In this document: positions 45,269 through 61,744 of the stretch, piece after piece
Position numbering within the stretch: position 1 is the first letter of the stretch
Layout of the letters: every line of letters starts with the position of its first letter
Source: Tethya wilhelma
Taxonomy: Eukaryota; Porifera; Demospongiae; Tethyida; Tethyidae
Length of the DNA: 64,000 bases
Reading direction: 5' to 3'
Assembly: GCA_964030475.1 (NCBI GenBank)
Contig: CAXIPT010000013.1
Coordinates: forward strand, 263,081 to 327,080
Made by a program: the position numbers and the translations under genes
Notes under the pieces: generated by a model
Told to the model about the DNA's origin: nothing
Seen by the model: the letters and a program-made list of their open reading frames with translations, nothing else
Databases searched by the model: none

Positions 45269-45680
45269 AGCACTGTGCAAGCTTCTAGTCTTTTTTGCAT
45301 AATAACTGAGCCTGTTTTTACCAATCTTTTCGATCTTTTTCGTACAGTTACACTTTTGTTAAGTACACTCTTTCCAACAAGACGCTTCGAGCTAGCGTCT
45401 CTGGAACTGTAAGTCAATTAATTACTCACTTCAGTGATAATTTTAATGTGGCAGATATCATTATTATTATTCATTCATTTTTCAGGGGTATGCTTCCAAT
45501 TTACCCCCGCTAGACAGGATTACGATTCTAGGTGTAACAGCAACTTCATCCTCAGGCTTGACTGTCACATTGAATGGCAACTCAGTGGATTTCACAATTG
45601 ATAGTGCAACTAATACACTGGTAGTGGGACCGGGGCTAAAGCAAGGAATGGATCGGGAATACACTGTTGCCTGGACTTGA
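40093..45680 (+). CDS. GH31 alpha-glucosidase-like protein with seven N-terminal trefoil domains (interrupted by gap)
   Basis: A secreted or lysosomal GH31 enzyme would release glucose from alpha-glucans. After MMERLAILISVVCISFSLV (signal peptide) come seven trefoils (CFPEADRVVCG, CSPDEIRVDCG, CLPNSDRTDCG, CSTSTPRVDCG, CSPNDPRVDCG, CLPNDVRYDCG, CKSNGPRYDCG). The first has Ser in place of the usual Trp (KPSCF). The beginning of the GH31 N-terminal beta-sandwich follows (LSQESSDRLHVKIMDPTNKR at about 43079). The catalytic barrel falls in the N gap. After it the C-terminal part resumes: YFPPAKWYDWFTHKV, IHIRGGSIIPMQ and GDVFLDDGISI, ending at TGA 45680. The 822-N gap is too short for the missing part if its introns resemble those of the neighbour, so whether the catalytic Asp residues are kept cannot be seen. 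Confidence 0.82.
43657..43682. repeat. Poly-T tract
   Basis: Homopolymer T run of about 23 bases in the intron ahead of the assembly gap. Confidence 0.8.
43891..44712. other. Assembly gap of 822 N, flanked by microsatellites
   Basis: An (AC)n run ends at 43890 and a (TC)n run begins at 44713. The gap removes the GH31 catalytic exons of the seven-trefoil gene. Its size is probably nominal: the same part of the neighbouring gene takes more than 3 kb. Confidence 0.95.
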
Positions 45681-46039
45681 TTTTCTGAGACTTATAGTAC
45701 AGTAAATGCCCATGGGCATTTAGTGAATAGCTGCAGAATTTGACACTGGTTGTGTTTTGTAAATAATGACCCTTAGCAGAAATTGTGCAGAAATTATACT
45801 TGCCTTATGAAAATGTTCATTGTTGACTTGTGATGCCTGACTGTCATGCATGTCATATGACTGCATTCTTTACCAAGTAAGGTCAATGGTCTATTTGCAG
45901 ACCACTTCCTTTGTGAAGTGTGTATCTAAAACAACCGGGGTACACGTTCAATACCGAGGGAAATCTACCACAGTGCTAGGTCAAGTCATTTAGTGTACGA
46001 AAAAACCACAGCATTGAAGAATCCTGAAGCTAAACGAAG
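45681..46039. promoter_or_regulatory. Intergenic between the two trefoil-GH31 genes
   Basis: 359 bp with the 3' end of one gene and the promoter of the next. No recognisable element beyond AT-rich stretches. Confidence 0.4.
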
Positions 46040-52030
<5,991 letters not shown>

Positions 52031-52225
52031 AAGAGCCTATATATATAACTATGTGTGTACATGTATGTACTTGTTTGTGATTATGTATACTTTGCCAAGC
52101 CATTAAGTTATTTTATGCTGATGATGTGATTCTTATTTTTCTTTTTGCAATATTATGGGTAGCATACAAATTTTGACACAATCCAGCTGTGTGTAAAATC
52201 AAAGGTAATAATAATCAGTTGTTGA
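52031..52225. terminator. Convergent 3' ends of the GH31 gene and CAMSAP
   Basis: 195 bp of AT-rich 3' flank between convergent genes; nothing else recognised. Confidence 0.5.
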
Positions 52226-55200
52226 TCAGTTGAGTGCTCCAGTTGATGGCCGTTTGCCAAGTGGATTGGTTTGCTTTCTGTTTGTCCAGAATTCATCTTT
52301 CATCGTGAAAGCGTCGAAAGAGATGGAGAAAGATCTACTCTGAATCTTCTTGAACTCTTTGAGACCAGAATTATACCTAAAATCAATCGTGGAGTATACA
52401 TGAAACACTGATTCAGTAAAATGACTCCATTCTGATTACTTACTTGTAGAACTGAGAGACCATGTGTTGCTTGATAACTTTAGGTCCACTACCAAAAAAT
52501 TTTGTTACCTATATATAAACAAGTAGAAAAACATTTCAAACAGGTGGTGCTGTAAACAGTATTGGAACAAGGCATGTCTCAAATTTTGACTCATGACTAG
52601 TTCATTTTCATTTTTAATCAGTTGGCTAAAGTTTGTGGAGTAATAATTGCAGGCAGGATTAGCCTGAGTGCTAGTCAAGACTTGGGCATACAAATGAAGT
52701 AGTATGAGAAAGCTATATAGAAAGCTTAATAATGCATATATCAGATATTTAATCTCATTGGTACAACTTTCCTATAATTATAGATGAAAAAAATAGGCGT
52801 ATATTTAATATAAAGGGTCGCGTAACTATATAATAGTAAGTTTGTAGTGTAGTGGGGCTATACGGCAGGAGTTTAATAACTAAACGTATAATTATACCAG
52901 TAACATTTTTGATAGAAAATGTTAGTTACATGAAAATGTTAGTTGGGTTTCGTTAATGAGATTCATTGGAGACGTGACGCTAAATGGAATGCATTTAATT
53001 GATTCAATGTAAGTGACGTAATCATACGCGGAATGGAATGTAATTAATACCGTGCCGTAAAATGTAATCGTGAAAATAGCTTCTCCAGGCTTCTACAAAA
53101 GGCCTAGCCTATACTATCTATGGCATAATGGCTTGGCTACCAAGAAATCAACTATCCAAGTATATTCTTTAGCTAGAGAAGCTGAAAAGCCTTTGCCTTA
53201 TGCCCAGGCTCCTCCTTCATGAATACAAGGCTAGAAAAGTCTCAGACTACATGAGTGCAGATTTATGCACATTCAAAAGCAGTCTGCTAAGCTAACTAGA
53301 ATCAATAACCAGAACAATTATTGTCAAATTGGCACCATTTTCATCCGGATTCCCCAAGCTTACTCAGTAAAGAATCTTGGATTCTCCACTGTGAAGCTTA
53401 TATAATTGGCTGTTATACTTTCACAATTTTTGGCCCTGCACAATTACATGCCCCATGCTAAGGTGCTTGGCATCAAGAAAAAAAAATTCCATTATTCTGT
53501 TTGTTCCTTCAGTATTAATTTTGATAGACTTACATAGTTGGTGTCTGGTGAGTACCAGTAGAGAGCTCTGAACTTGAACCCAATGGTATCACGAAATAGA
53601 ATCATGAAGTGATTAGCAGTGCTGGCTTCAAGCTCCTATAGAAGACAACCACAAACACGTATACAGTCAACTCTCATAACCTATTACATAGATAATACAT
53701 CCTGCATGGTACAATGCTACATTCACTCACTTCCAGTGCTCTCTGTTTGGTGGTCAGGTGAACCTCACCGGCCAGACACACGTGACACAGAGCATTCCTA
53801 ATGATCTTCTTATTGGACTTGGTCTGTGGCCTCACATAGCACTCGGGTCCATTGTGGAGCAGGTAATAATCAGCGGGGTTTCCCCTCGAAGGAGGAGGGG
53901 GCTCACTGGTTGTCCTGGCGGGGGAACTGACGGCAGAGGAAGCCTGGGTCGATGAGCCTTGAGGAAGTTCGTGATCAGAGAGTGCAAAGTGTATGGTTTC
54001 AGGGGGTGGTGGTAGCTTAGAGGCAGCAGGGTGGTGAGTGGTTCTGTGTGTAGCAGAATGGATACAGTAAATACAGTCAAGGTAGACTATCACACAAGAT
54101 GACCATGCATGAATTGTTAATGATGAAAGTTAGTGTGTGTGTGTGTTTACTTTTCTTTAGTCTCCTTCTTTCTTTGTTCGATTGCCATTTTCCTTGTCTT
54201 TTCTCTCTCTTCAAGTCTTGCTTTCACCAACTGCTCTCTCTTCTTGCGCAACTCCTCTTGGGACACCTTAGAGACAATCAATTGGTACACACATCATAGA
54301 ATAGTATATTGAAGTACTAGCTGGTCATGCATGAGTGTCAACTCACTGGATTCAGTGCAGCTTGCTTGAGATGTGGCTGTGCCCATGGGTTGCGTCCCGT
54401 CTCTTCCTGAGTGGTCTCCTCACTGACTGCTCCTCTGTTTGAGTGGTCATCACGTGAAGTCTCTATGCTGCTGTTTATCTTGTATGGTGCTATTGGTGAG
54501 AGGGATATTGGAACCAGTGGATAGCCCGCGGGCTTAGAACTAGGTTTCTTGGCAGTACTACTGACAGCTTCGCTCGCTTTCACTTGAGCTTCTAAGAACT
54601 CAAACTGCATCAGACTGGCCGTTTTATTTCCAGCCGATTCCTGCACTGGTTGTGTCGCCACACCTGCCTTGTGTGAACCACTACCAGCAGTATGGTTAGA
54701 AACAAGCTTTCTTGGTGAGAATCCTTTATCCTGTTGGTTCCATTTCACAGTCTTCTTACCATAAGGTGCTGACACTGCAGACCTTTCATTCAATTGTTCT
54801 CTAGATTTCTGCATCATGGCCAAGTACACTTTCTCTCCAATCTTTTGTTTCTCGATCAAACCCTGCTTGTCCATGATAGCTCGCTGGGTGCGTCTCTCAC
54901 TCATCTTGGAGTGGAGTTGCTTCCTCAACTCAAGGACAGACGGAGAAACATCTTCGTGATGAATAAGAACATTTTTATCCGAGTATATTGTCAAGTGGAC
55001 TACAGTGTGTGCCGATCCACCAGAGGAATCGTCAGAATTGGACCGTTCTTGTGATTTATGATGACCAACAGAGGTCTCTTTCGACAGAGGCACAGTCCCT
55101 CCATTGTCAGTCCCCTCTTCTCCTTCTCTCCTTCCATCAATGATGGGCAGACCAGCAGCACTTGCTGAGGCAAGGGTGTGATGTTTACTGAGAGTGAAAC

Positions 55201-57492
55201 TACCTCTAGTTTCAATGTCCTCGTGTTTTAGCTCAATGGCAAGTTTCGGTGGTTGTGGTGAAGTTGATTCACTTTCAAGCTCATTTGTCTGAGTAGCAGC
55301 TTTAGAAGAAGAGTCTGAATTGTGTAGGGGGTAGGTGTGACTCACCAGCTGCAAATTTTCATCATCTGACAATTTAGAATTCAAATTACTCTGACCATCA
55401 ACCTGTTCACGATGTCTTACAGCATCCAGTACTGGTTGGAGACCATTTCTCAAACTCGTGGTGGCAGTGGTACAGTTCCCACTCACGTCAGCACCTAGAG
55501 ACGAAGAGGAACCACTGCCATTGCTGATTTCAGAATTCGAACTATTTCCCGAACTGTTGATAATTTTCCCACCATATTGTTGTCGTGGTAACGATAGAGC
55601 ACCATTGGTCGTAGCTTGCTGCAGTTTCTCAGTCAACATCTTTTCACGTATGAAGAGGTTGTCAGTAGACACACTGATGTGCTGCTGTGCCAGTTTAGGA
55701 TTCATTGAAGGTGGAATATCCTTGCTTACTGATATCCTCATCGCTGGTGAAGATTGTGAATGTGGTCCTTTTCCCAGTGGTGGCTTTTTGAAGCTCGCCA
55801 GAGCAGCAGCTTGAGAAGCAGTGAGCGAACTTCTTATGGGAGGTTTGAAAATGGTCGAATTTGAGCCACTTGAGATTAAGGAACTGCCCAGACCAGCTGG
55901 GTTGTTCTGAATGGGTGGTAGCATGCGGTGTTGTTCTCTAGTTCTTTCTAACAGTGCGGACGCCGAGTGTGAAGACAGACTGTGAAAAGAATTTGATTGA
56001 TTGTTACTATTCGAATTGTTGTTGCTGTTTGTGGGAGCTCCTGATTCTTGCGATCTAAGAGAAGCGGCGTACAAATCGTTTGCACTAAACGAATGAGCTG
56101 TGAGTCGTTTCTTAGCAAGGATGGAAGAAGGTGCCAGCTTCTTTACACACGGAGCAGAAATGGTGTGGTTCAGTTTTTGGTGAAGCACGTGGAGGTCTGA
56201 ATTAGAAGCAGTCAGACATTGCTTGTACTCCAGGCAGTGGTACAGAAGAGACAGCAAGGCTTGGATGTTGGATTTGAGAAGGGTGGGTCTGCTAGTAGAC
56301 TGCAAGATGTCGGTGGGGTTAACATGGAAGCCAGGCGGAGGTAGGAATCCCATACAGACTTCTCTCACTCGGAGTAAGTTTCTCTTGGCCTGGTCTTTGG
56401 TGAGAGCATGCTCACTGAAATGAAAATCTACAAGAAAAACATAGTACACAAAAATCTAAAGCAAATTCACACGAAAATAATAATGTAAATCTGGAAATTT
56501 TCATGCAAAAATATTCATGTGATAAATTTTCGCTTTGAATTTATGGATTTACGGTACTTAGCACTATACTGCATGGCTTGAGTTTGAGTGATCTATATCA
56601 GTTCTATTTTCCAGCCTACCTCCCCAGGTGACCTTATCAGGCATGTAGTGTAACAGCAGTGCAACTAGAGACTGTCCATCAGCAATACCAGAGACAAGGT
56701 CTTCACTGATGGGAGGAATGAATGGCTGGCCAGAGCTAGCCATCAGTTTCAACTTGTTTCTTCTCCTCTGTCGAGCATCAGCTGGGTCTTGAGTGAATGT
56801 ATCCATTTCATTCTTCTGTCTCTCACAAATGGACTGTGATATCTTGTTCAACCAGAGCTTCAAACAACCCTCAACACCATTTGGGAGATCCTGAGAAGCA
56901 TTGAATGTTGAAAAACGTCTGAAGAAAAAAAGGAGGGAGGGAAATTCCGAATAACTAATATCCGTTAACGTAATAGAGTTGGATGTGGATGTTGCAGTAT
57001 AAAACTTACTTTACTGTTCTAACCATCTTTGACACACTGACCACAGACGAGATGTAGAGGGACATCAATGCATCTATCATAGCTAGGTGGCTACCCTGTG
57101 TTCATATAATGATATTTTAAAGTTCTTCTAGACTGGTAAATGTTTAATAGAGTGTTTCTTACGTTCTTGAAGGGACTTCTTTGAGCCAACACTGAATGGT
57201 CTACAGCATCTCCTCTTTCTTCCATTACATAGATACTCTTTCGTGCCAGGCAGTGGATGAGAGCCACAAATGTCAGCTCTTTCGGCCGCTCATTGGGACA
57301 AATAGCATTGTAGACGCTGATATAGAACTCTGGTGCCGTCAGAACGACTACAATATCCTCTTTCAGTGCACCCTTGTGGAACGGGGTGAGCAGCAACTGT
57401 TCTATCCGCTCCCTGTCCGTGTACTGCGTCTGAGACAGCATACCCGACAGCCACCGCAAGGAGCACGATAGCTTTACCTGCTGGAAACTCAT
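52226..57492 (-). CDS. CAMSAP: CAMSAP/Patronin microtubule minus-end-binding protein
   Basis: CAMSAPs bind and stabilise non-centrosomal microtubule minus ends. Exons 57163-57492, 57010-57095, 56620-56918, 54347-56427, 54151-54266, 53731-54043, 53534-53635, 52444-52508 and 52226-52376 join in consistent phases to 1180 residues. The N-terminal part is the CAMSAP calponin-homology domain: KLSCSLRWL, LARKSIYVMEE, HLAMIDALMSLYI, VKRFSTFNASQDLP and GQSLVALLLHYMP. A long Ser/Asn/Gln-rich disordered middle follows, then a charged helix (SQEELRKKREQLVKARLEER). The C-terminal CKK domain reads NKKIIRNALCHVCLAGEVH, EASTANHFMILFRD, FRALYWYSPDT and FFGSGPKVIKQHMV, then SFSISFDAFTMKDEFW. An in-frame stop lies just upstream of ATG 57492. 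The gene starts head to head with a MATH-domain gene. Both diagnostic domains are present, so the call is firm. Confidence 0.94.
52518..52703. mobile_element. Element A, degenerate copy 3 (CAMSAP intron)
   Basis: Shares ACAAGTAGAAAAA, AGTATTGGAACAAGGCATG and a right end CAAATGAAGTAGT with the foldback element at 3087-3463; the arms have diverged and part is lost. It lies within about 10 bp of the acceptor of the CAMSAP exon ending at 52508. Confidence 0.65.
52704..53533. other. Remainder of a CAMSAP intron
   Basis: About 830 bp of AT-rich sequence with no exon, RNA gene or repeat recognised. Confidence 0.5.
56484..56556. mobile_element. Element C-like copy (CAMSAP intron)
   Basis: Begins GTAAATCTGGAAATTTTCATG and ends ATTTATGGATTTACGGTA, inverted ends similar to the elements at 16097 and 17225, with a different AT-rich core. 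Confidence 0.5.
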
Positions 57493-57733
57493 AGCTCACA
57501 AAAATTGCTCTAAAACAAAGAAAATTATGTCAAACTTACTTCTCTACCATCCATGGCTCGACCATGTGTACTTTGAAGTACTGTTGCTATGGTGTCTAGG
57601 TCATGTGACAACAATAGATACGCACGTGTCAAATGGCGGGAAATTAAATTTTAGGAGGAGTTTGGTGGGAAACGACAGTTCCTGGGTAGGGGAAATTCCC
57701 TGCAGCGGTAGCGAACTGAAAGTTCAACGAAAC
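57493..57733. promoter_or_regulatory. Divergent promoter region, CAMSAP / MATH protein
   Basis: 241 bp between start codons on opposite strands. The upstream in-frame extension of the MATH gene (from 57527) reads through this stretch but looks non-coding. No named element. Confidence 0.5.
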
Positions 57734-58546
57734 ATGGACATGGCGCAAATTGGCGACAAGTTGGAGAGCCTTGTGCTCGAGAATGAGACAATCAAACGCG
57801 AATTGGCAGAGCTGAAGAAGTTATGCACTCAACGGGAGGTGCAACACCAGTCAGAAGTGCTGGTCCTCAAGAAAGATATTGAAAGACTGAAGAAAACTCA
57901 ACCAGAAGTGAGCAGTTCTCCACAAGGCTCCCCGAACATTTACACCCGAGTGAAGACAATGAAAAAGAGACCCCAATCAATGCACGAGATGGCAATAGTC
58001 CCTCCTAACGTACTAGAAGAAGTCCAGAAATCAGAAATCGCCGAGTCCACTTCGATTCTTGCCCAAATTTTCCCCGGTTCGGTACCCCCTTTCTATTTCA
58101 CTTTGCCCAATTTCACGCACTACAAGACGCACGCTCTCAAATGGTTCTCTCCGTCCTTCTACACCCACCCATACGGCTACAAGCTGTGCATAGGTGTGGA
58201 TGCTGGAGGCAGTGGAGGGGGAGAAGGCACCCACGTCTCGGTGTTGGTGCACATCCAACAAGGAGAGTACGATGAGCTTCTAAAATGGCCTTTTCGCGCC
58301 ACACTCACCATCCAGCTGTTGAACGAGCGAGGAGATAGTGGCCATTTTGAAACGAGTGTGGTTTTCGATGGCGACACTCCTCTTGCAAATGGTGGACAGG
58401 TGACGGCAAGTGATTGCAGTGCGGGGTGGGGAAAGGAACAGTTTATAGAGTTCTCAAAGTTGGCGTACGACAGCGGGACAGAGTGTGAGTTTCTCAAGTA
58501 CGACCGACTTCGATTTGCTGTGAAAGAAGTGAATTTGATGCCTTGA
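57734..58546 (+). CDS. Coiled-coil plus TRAF-type MATH domain protein, single exon
   Basis: A TRAF-like adaptor without the RING and TRAF zinc fingers of classical TRAFs. I chose ATG 57734 (MDMAQIGDKLESLVLEN), where coding character begins; an open frame continues to 57527. Residues about 5-60 are a coiled coil (LENETIKRELAELKKL, LVLKKDIERLKKT), suited to trimerisation. After a Ser/Pro linker the MATH fold runs to the C terminus: FYFTLPNFTHYKTHALKWF, YGYKLCIGVDAGG, GTHVSVLVHIQQGEYDELLK, WPFRATLTIQLLNERGD and FIEFSKL. GTHVSV...GEYD..LKWPF is the TRAF-C signature. It would bind receptor tails or other adaptors; no ligase activity is expected. The coding end (last five codons and stop) and its 3' flank form the left end of the downstream tandem duplication. 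Confidence 0.85.
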   Translation: MDMAQIGDKLESLVLENETIKRELAELKKLCTQREVQHQSEVLVLKKDIERLKKTQPEVSSSPQGSPNIYTRVKTMKKRPQSMHEMAIVPPNVLEEVQKSEIAESTSILAQIFPGSVPPFYFTLPNFTHYKTHALKWFSPSFYTHPYGYKLCIGVDAGGSGGGEGTHVSVLVHIQQGEYDELLKWPFRATLTIQLLNERGDSGHFETSVVFDGDTPLANGGQVTASDCSAGWGKEQFIEFSKLAYDSGTECEFLKYDRLRFAVKEVNLMP

Positions 58547-60929
58547 CAACAAACTATACACACAGACAGACACCTAGTTTTACAAATTTATTTTTGTATG
58601 CATCACATTCGGTGCTTGGCAGGTAGAGTAAAGCTCTAGATATTTAAAAAGGTAGCATAGGGATCATGATATTGTAATACTGAACTCAATAATCACTGCT
58701 CATTAAATACAAAACAACACAGGTGCCCATCATCACAATCATCGCTATTTTTTTTTCCCTCTGAAAACATTATTTTTTTTCCATGTGTGTGAATTCAACA
58801 ATAAGAATGGTGATTTATATATATGCAAGCAAAATTACTAATAGCTATTACAAGTATAAGAAAGAGTTAGACAAAAAAGACAAGTGCGTAATGAAAGAAT
58901 GGATGATTTATTTTGTACATAAATTAACGCCTCACAGACAGCCTCTCAGTCCCACAACTTGATGGCACCATCCCAACCGCAAGTGACCACCTTAGACGTC
59001 TCGTGAGGCAGCCACAGACAACTGATACACACAGAGTCGTGAGCCTTGAAACGAGTGAATATTCTCGTGGTCTTCCAATCCCAGGCAGTCAGCTTACCAT
59101 CAGCATCACCAGATATGACAAAACTGTATTTGTGACAAGAAATTCAACACAGTAAGTGGTGGGTCAAAACAATGCTATTATTGTCCTTTTGTTCACATGC
59201 ACTGAGGGAAAAAGGAGACCTAAGCTGATCTATAGATGGACAGGTTATCTTTATGTCTCGAGTATTCAAATAATCGTGTATAGAATAACAGGACTGTGGT
59301 ATACCAATTATAGTCAAAAACCATTACGAAAAACAACTGTGAAACGAATAGATAAGCTGCCAAAGGACAACAGTGAGACAGTTTTCGTTTCAAACGATCA
59401 AATACACAAATCATGCCACAAGTCCAAAGAACAAGATCATTAGAAACAGCAATAGAAAAGGAAAAAAAAACAACAACAATAAAAAAAACAACATTCTAGT
59501 GAAATATCTTACGATATAAACAAAAAAATAGACAAAAAACTTATATCAATCGATTTACCTTCCATCTGGTGAGAAATCAACCTGGCAGGCGTATCCAGCC
59601 ACCATGTGGCCTCTGAAGTTCTTCTTTCTGTTGAGTCGAAAGTTATTGTGGACTCCGTAGATCATGATCTTGTTGTCCATGCTCTGACAGGCCAGCCATT
59701 TGCCTTGAGTAGAATGTAGGACGAGTGTGTGTGTGTGAATTTGATGCCTTGACAACAAACTATACACACAGACAGACACCTAGTTTTACAAATTTATTTT
59801 TGTATGCATCACATTCGGTGCTTGGCAGGTAGAGTAAAGCTCTAGATATTTAAAAAGGTAGCATAGGGATCATGATATTGTAATACTGAACTCAATAATC
59901 ACTGCTCATTAAATACAAAACAACACAGGTGCCCATCATCACAATCATCGCTATTTTTTTTTCCCTCTGAAAACATTATTTTTTTTCCATGTGTGTGAAT
60001 TCAACAATAAGAATGGTGATTTATATATATGCAAGCAAAATTACTAATAGCTATTACAAGTATAAGAAAGAGTTAGACAAAAAAGACAAGTGCGTAATGA
60101 AAGAATGGATGATTTATTTTGTACATAAATTAACGCCTCACAGACAGCCTCTCAGTCCCACAACTTGATGGCACCATCCCAACCGCAAGTGACCACCTTA
60201 GACGTCTCGTGAGGCAGCCACAGACAACTGATACACACAGAGTCGTGAGCCTTGAAACGAGTGAATATTCTCGTGGTCTTCCAATCCCAGGCAGTCAGCT
60301 TACCATCAGCATCACCAGATATGACAAAACTGTATTTGTGACAAGAAATTCAACACAGTAAGTGGTGGGTCAAAACAATGCTATTATTGTCCTTTTGTTC
60401 ACATGCACTGAGGGAAAAAGGAGACCTAAGCTGATCTATAGATGGACAGGTTATCTTTATGTCTCGAGTATTCAAATAATCGTGTATAGAATAACAGGAC
60501 TGTGGTATACCAATTATAGTCAAAAACCATTACGAAAAACAACTGTGAAACGAATAGATAAGCTGCCAAAGGACAACAGTGAGACAGTTTTCGTTTCAAA
60601 CGATCAAATACACAAATCATGCCACAAGTCCAAAGAACAAGATCATTAGAAACAGCAATAGAAAAGGAAAAAAAAAACAACAACAATAAAAAAAACAACA
60701 TTCTAGTGAAATATCTTACGATATAAACAAAAAAATAGACAAAAAACTTATATCAATCGATTTACCTTCCATCTGGTGAGAAATCAACCTGGCAGGCGTA
60801 TCCAGCCACCATGTGGCCTCTGAAGTTCTTCTTTCTGTTGAGTCGAAAGTTATTGTGGACTCCGTAGATCATGATCTTGTTGTCCATGCTCTGACAGGCC
60901 AGCCATTTGCCTTGAGTAGAATGTAGGAC

Positions 60930-60941
<12 letters not shown>
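58529..60941. repeat. 1.2-kb near-identical tandem duplication
   Basis: Copy 1 runs from about 58529 to 59734 and copy 2 from 59735 to about 60941. Offsets are 1206 bp up to about 60665 and 1207 bp after it; the only difference I find is one extra A in a homopolymer. The unit contains the last codons and 3' flank of the MATH gene plus the last two CDC40 exons on the other strand. The junction lies in GTGTG(A), inside a (GT)n run. It is very recent, or an assembly duplication. Confidence 0.93.
58946..59703 (-). pseudogene. Duplicate of the last two CDC40 exons
   Basis: Exons 59559-59703 and 58946-59123 repeat the CDC40 terminal exons at 60766-60910 and 60152-60329 with no coding difference seen. 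They encode the last WD repeats and end in [10 protein letters not shown]. Lying downstream of an already complete gene, they are redundant unless alternative splicing skips the proximal pair. Confidence 0.85.
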
Positions 60942-60967
<26 letters not shown>

Positions 60968-61693
60968 CTGTGTGCTGCACTATACCAACACCCAGTACCT
61001 GCTCACCTGTTGGGTGTAGAGTGACAGCTGGCATACTGTGCATGTGAGGTTCAGCAACATACTTCATGTCTATGGGCACATCCCTGTAACACAACATGGT
61101 GGACACACAACACACCAGGGTAAACACATGACAAGCCACAATGTTTTGTGTTTATCCAGCGACAAGGACAAAGGGAGTAGCTCCTTTGTTAGAGACTAGA
61201 TTAAATCAACAAACATCCACATAAAAGGTAGTCTTGCAAAGAAGTAAAAACAAGCAGACACACACACACACACACACTGATGAAGCGAGTGAGAGTGAGA
61301 GTGAGTGCCTATATATCGGTGCTGTAACACAGACCTACTACACTTCCTATGATTCTAAGTAAATCAACAAATAATATATACACATACACACACACACACA
61401 CACGTTCCAGACATGTGCAGGTGTGAGTGTGTGTGTGTGGATTTGTTGCTAGAAATAGTGAAAAAAAAACTACCGTGAAATTCACAAAGACAGGCATTTA
61501 CTCTCCCCTGAAATTTGGAGCAGTCTAATACAAAAAAATCAATATAAATGCACCACTTACCATTCCCAGACTCTCAAACTCTTATCATCAGATGTTGTAA
61601 CAAACTTTCTATTCTCATCAACAAAGGTGATGGTGTTGACTGCTCCAAGATGTCTGTCATACTCTTGAACTGTCTCACCAGACTCAACGTCCC

Positions 61694-61744
<51 letters not shown>

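Noticed and set aside
52505..52693. Minus-strand 62-codon frame
   Set aside because: Falls inside degenerate element A in a CAMSAP intron; no coding signal.
57527..57733. N-terminal extension of the MATH protein from 57527
   Set aside because: It covers the divergent promoter interval and has no helical or domain character; the coiled coil begins right after ATG 57734.
59156..60649. Two identical 95-codon plus-strand frames
   Set aside because: They lie in CDC40 intron sequence on the opposite strand and are identical only because the segment is duplicated; no family match.
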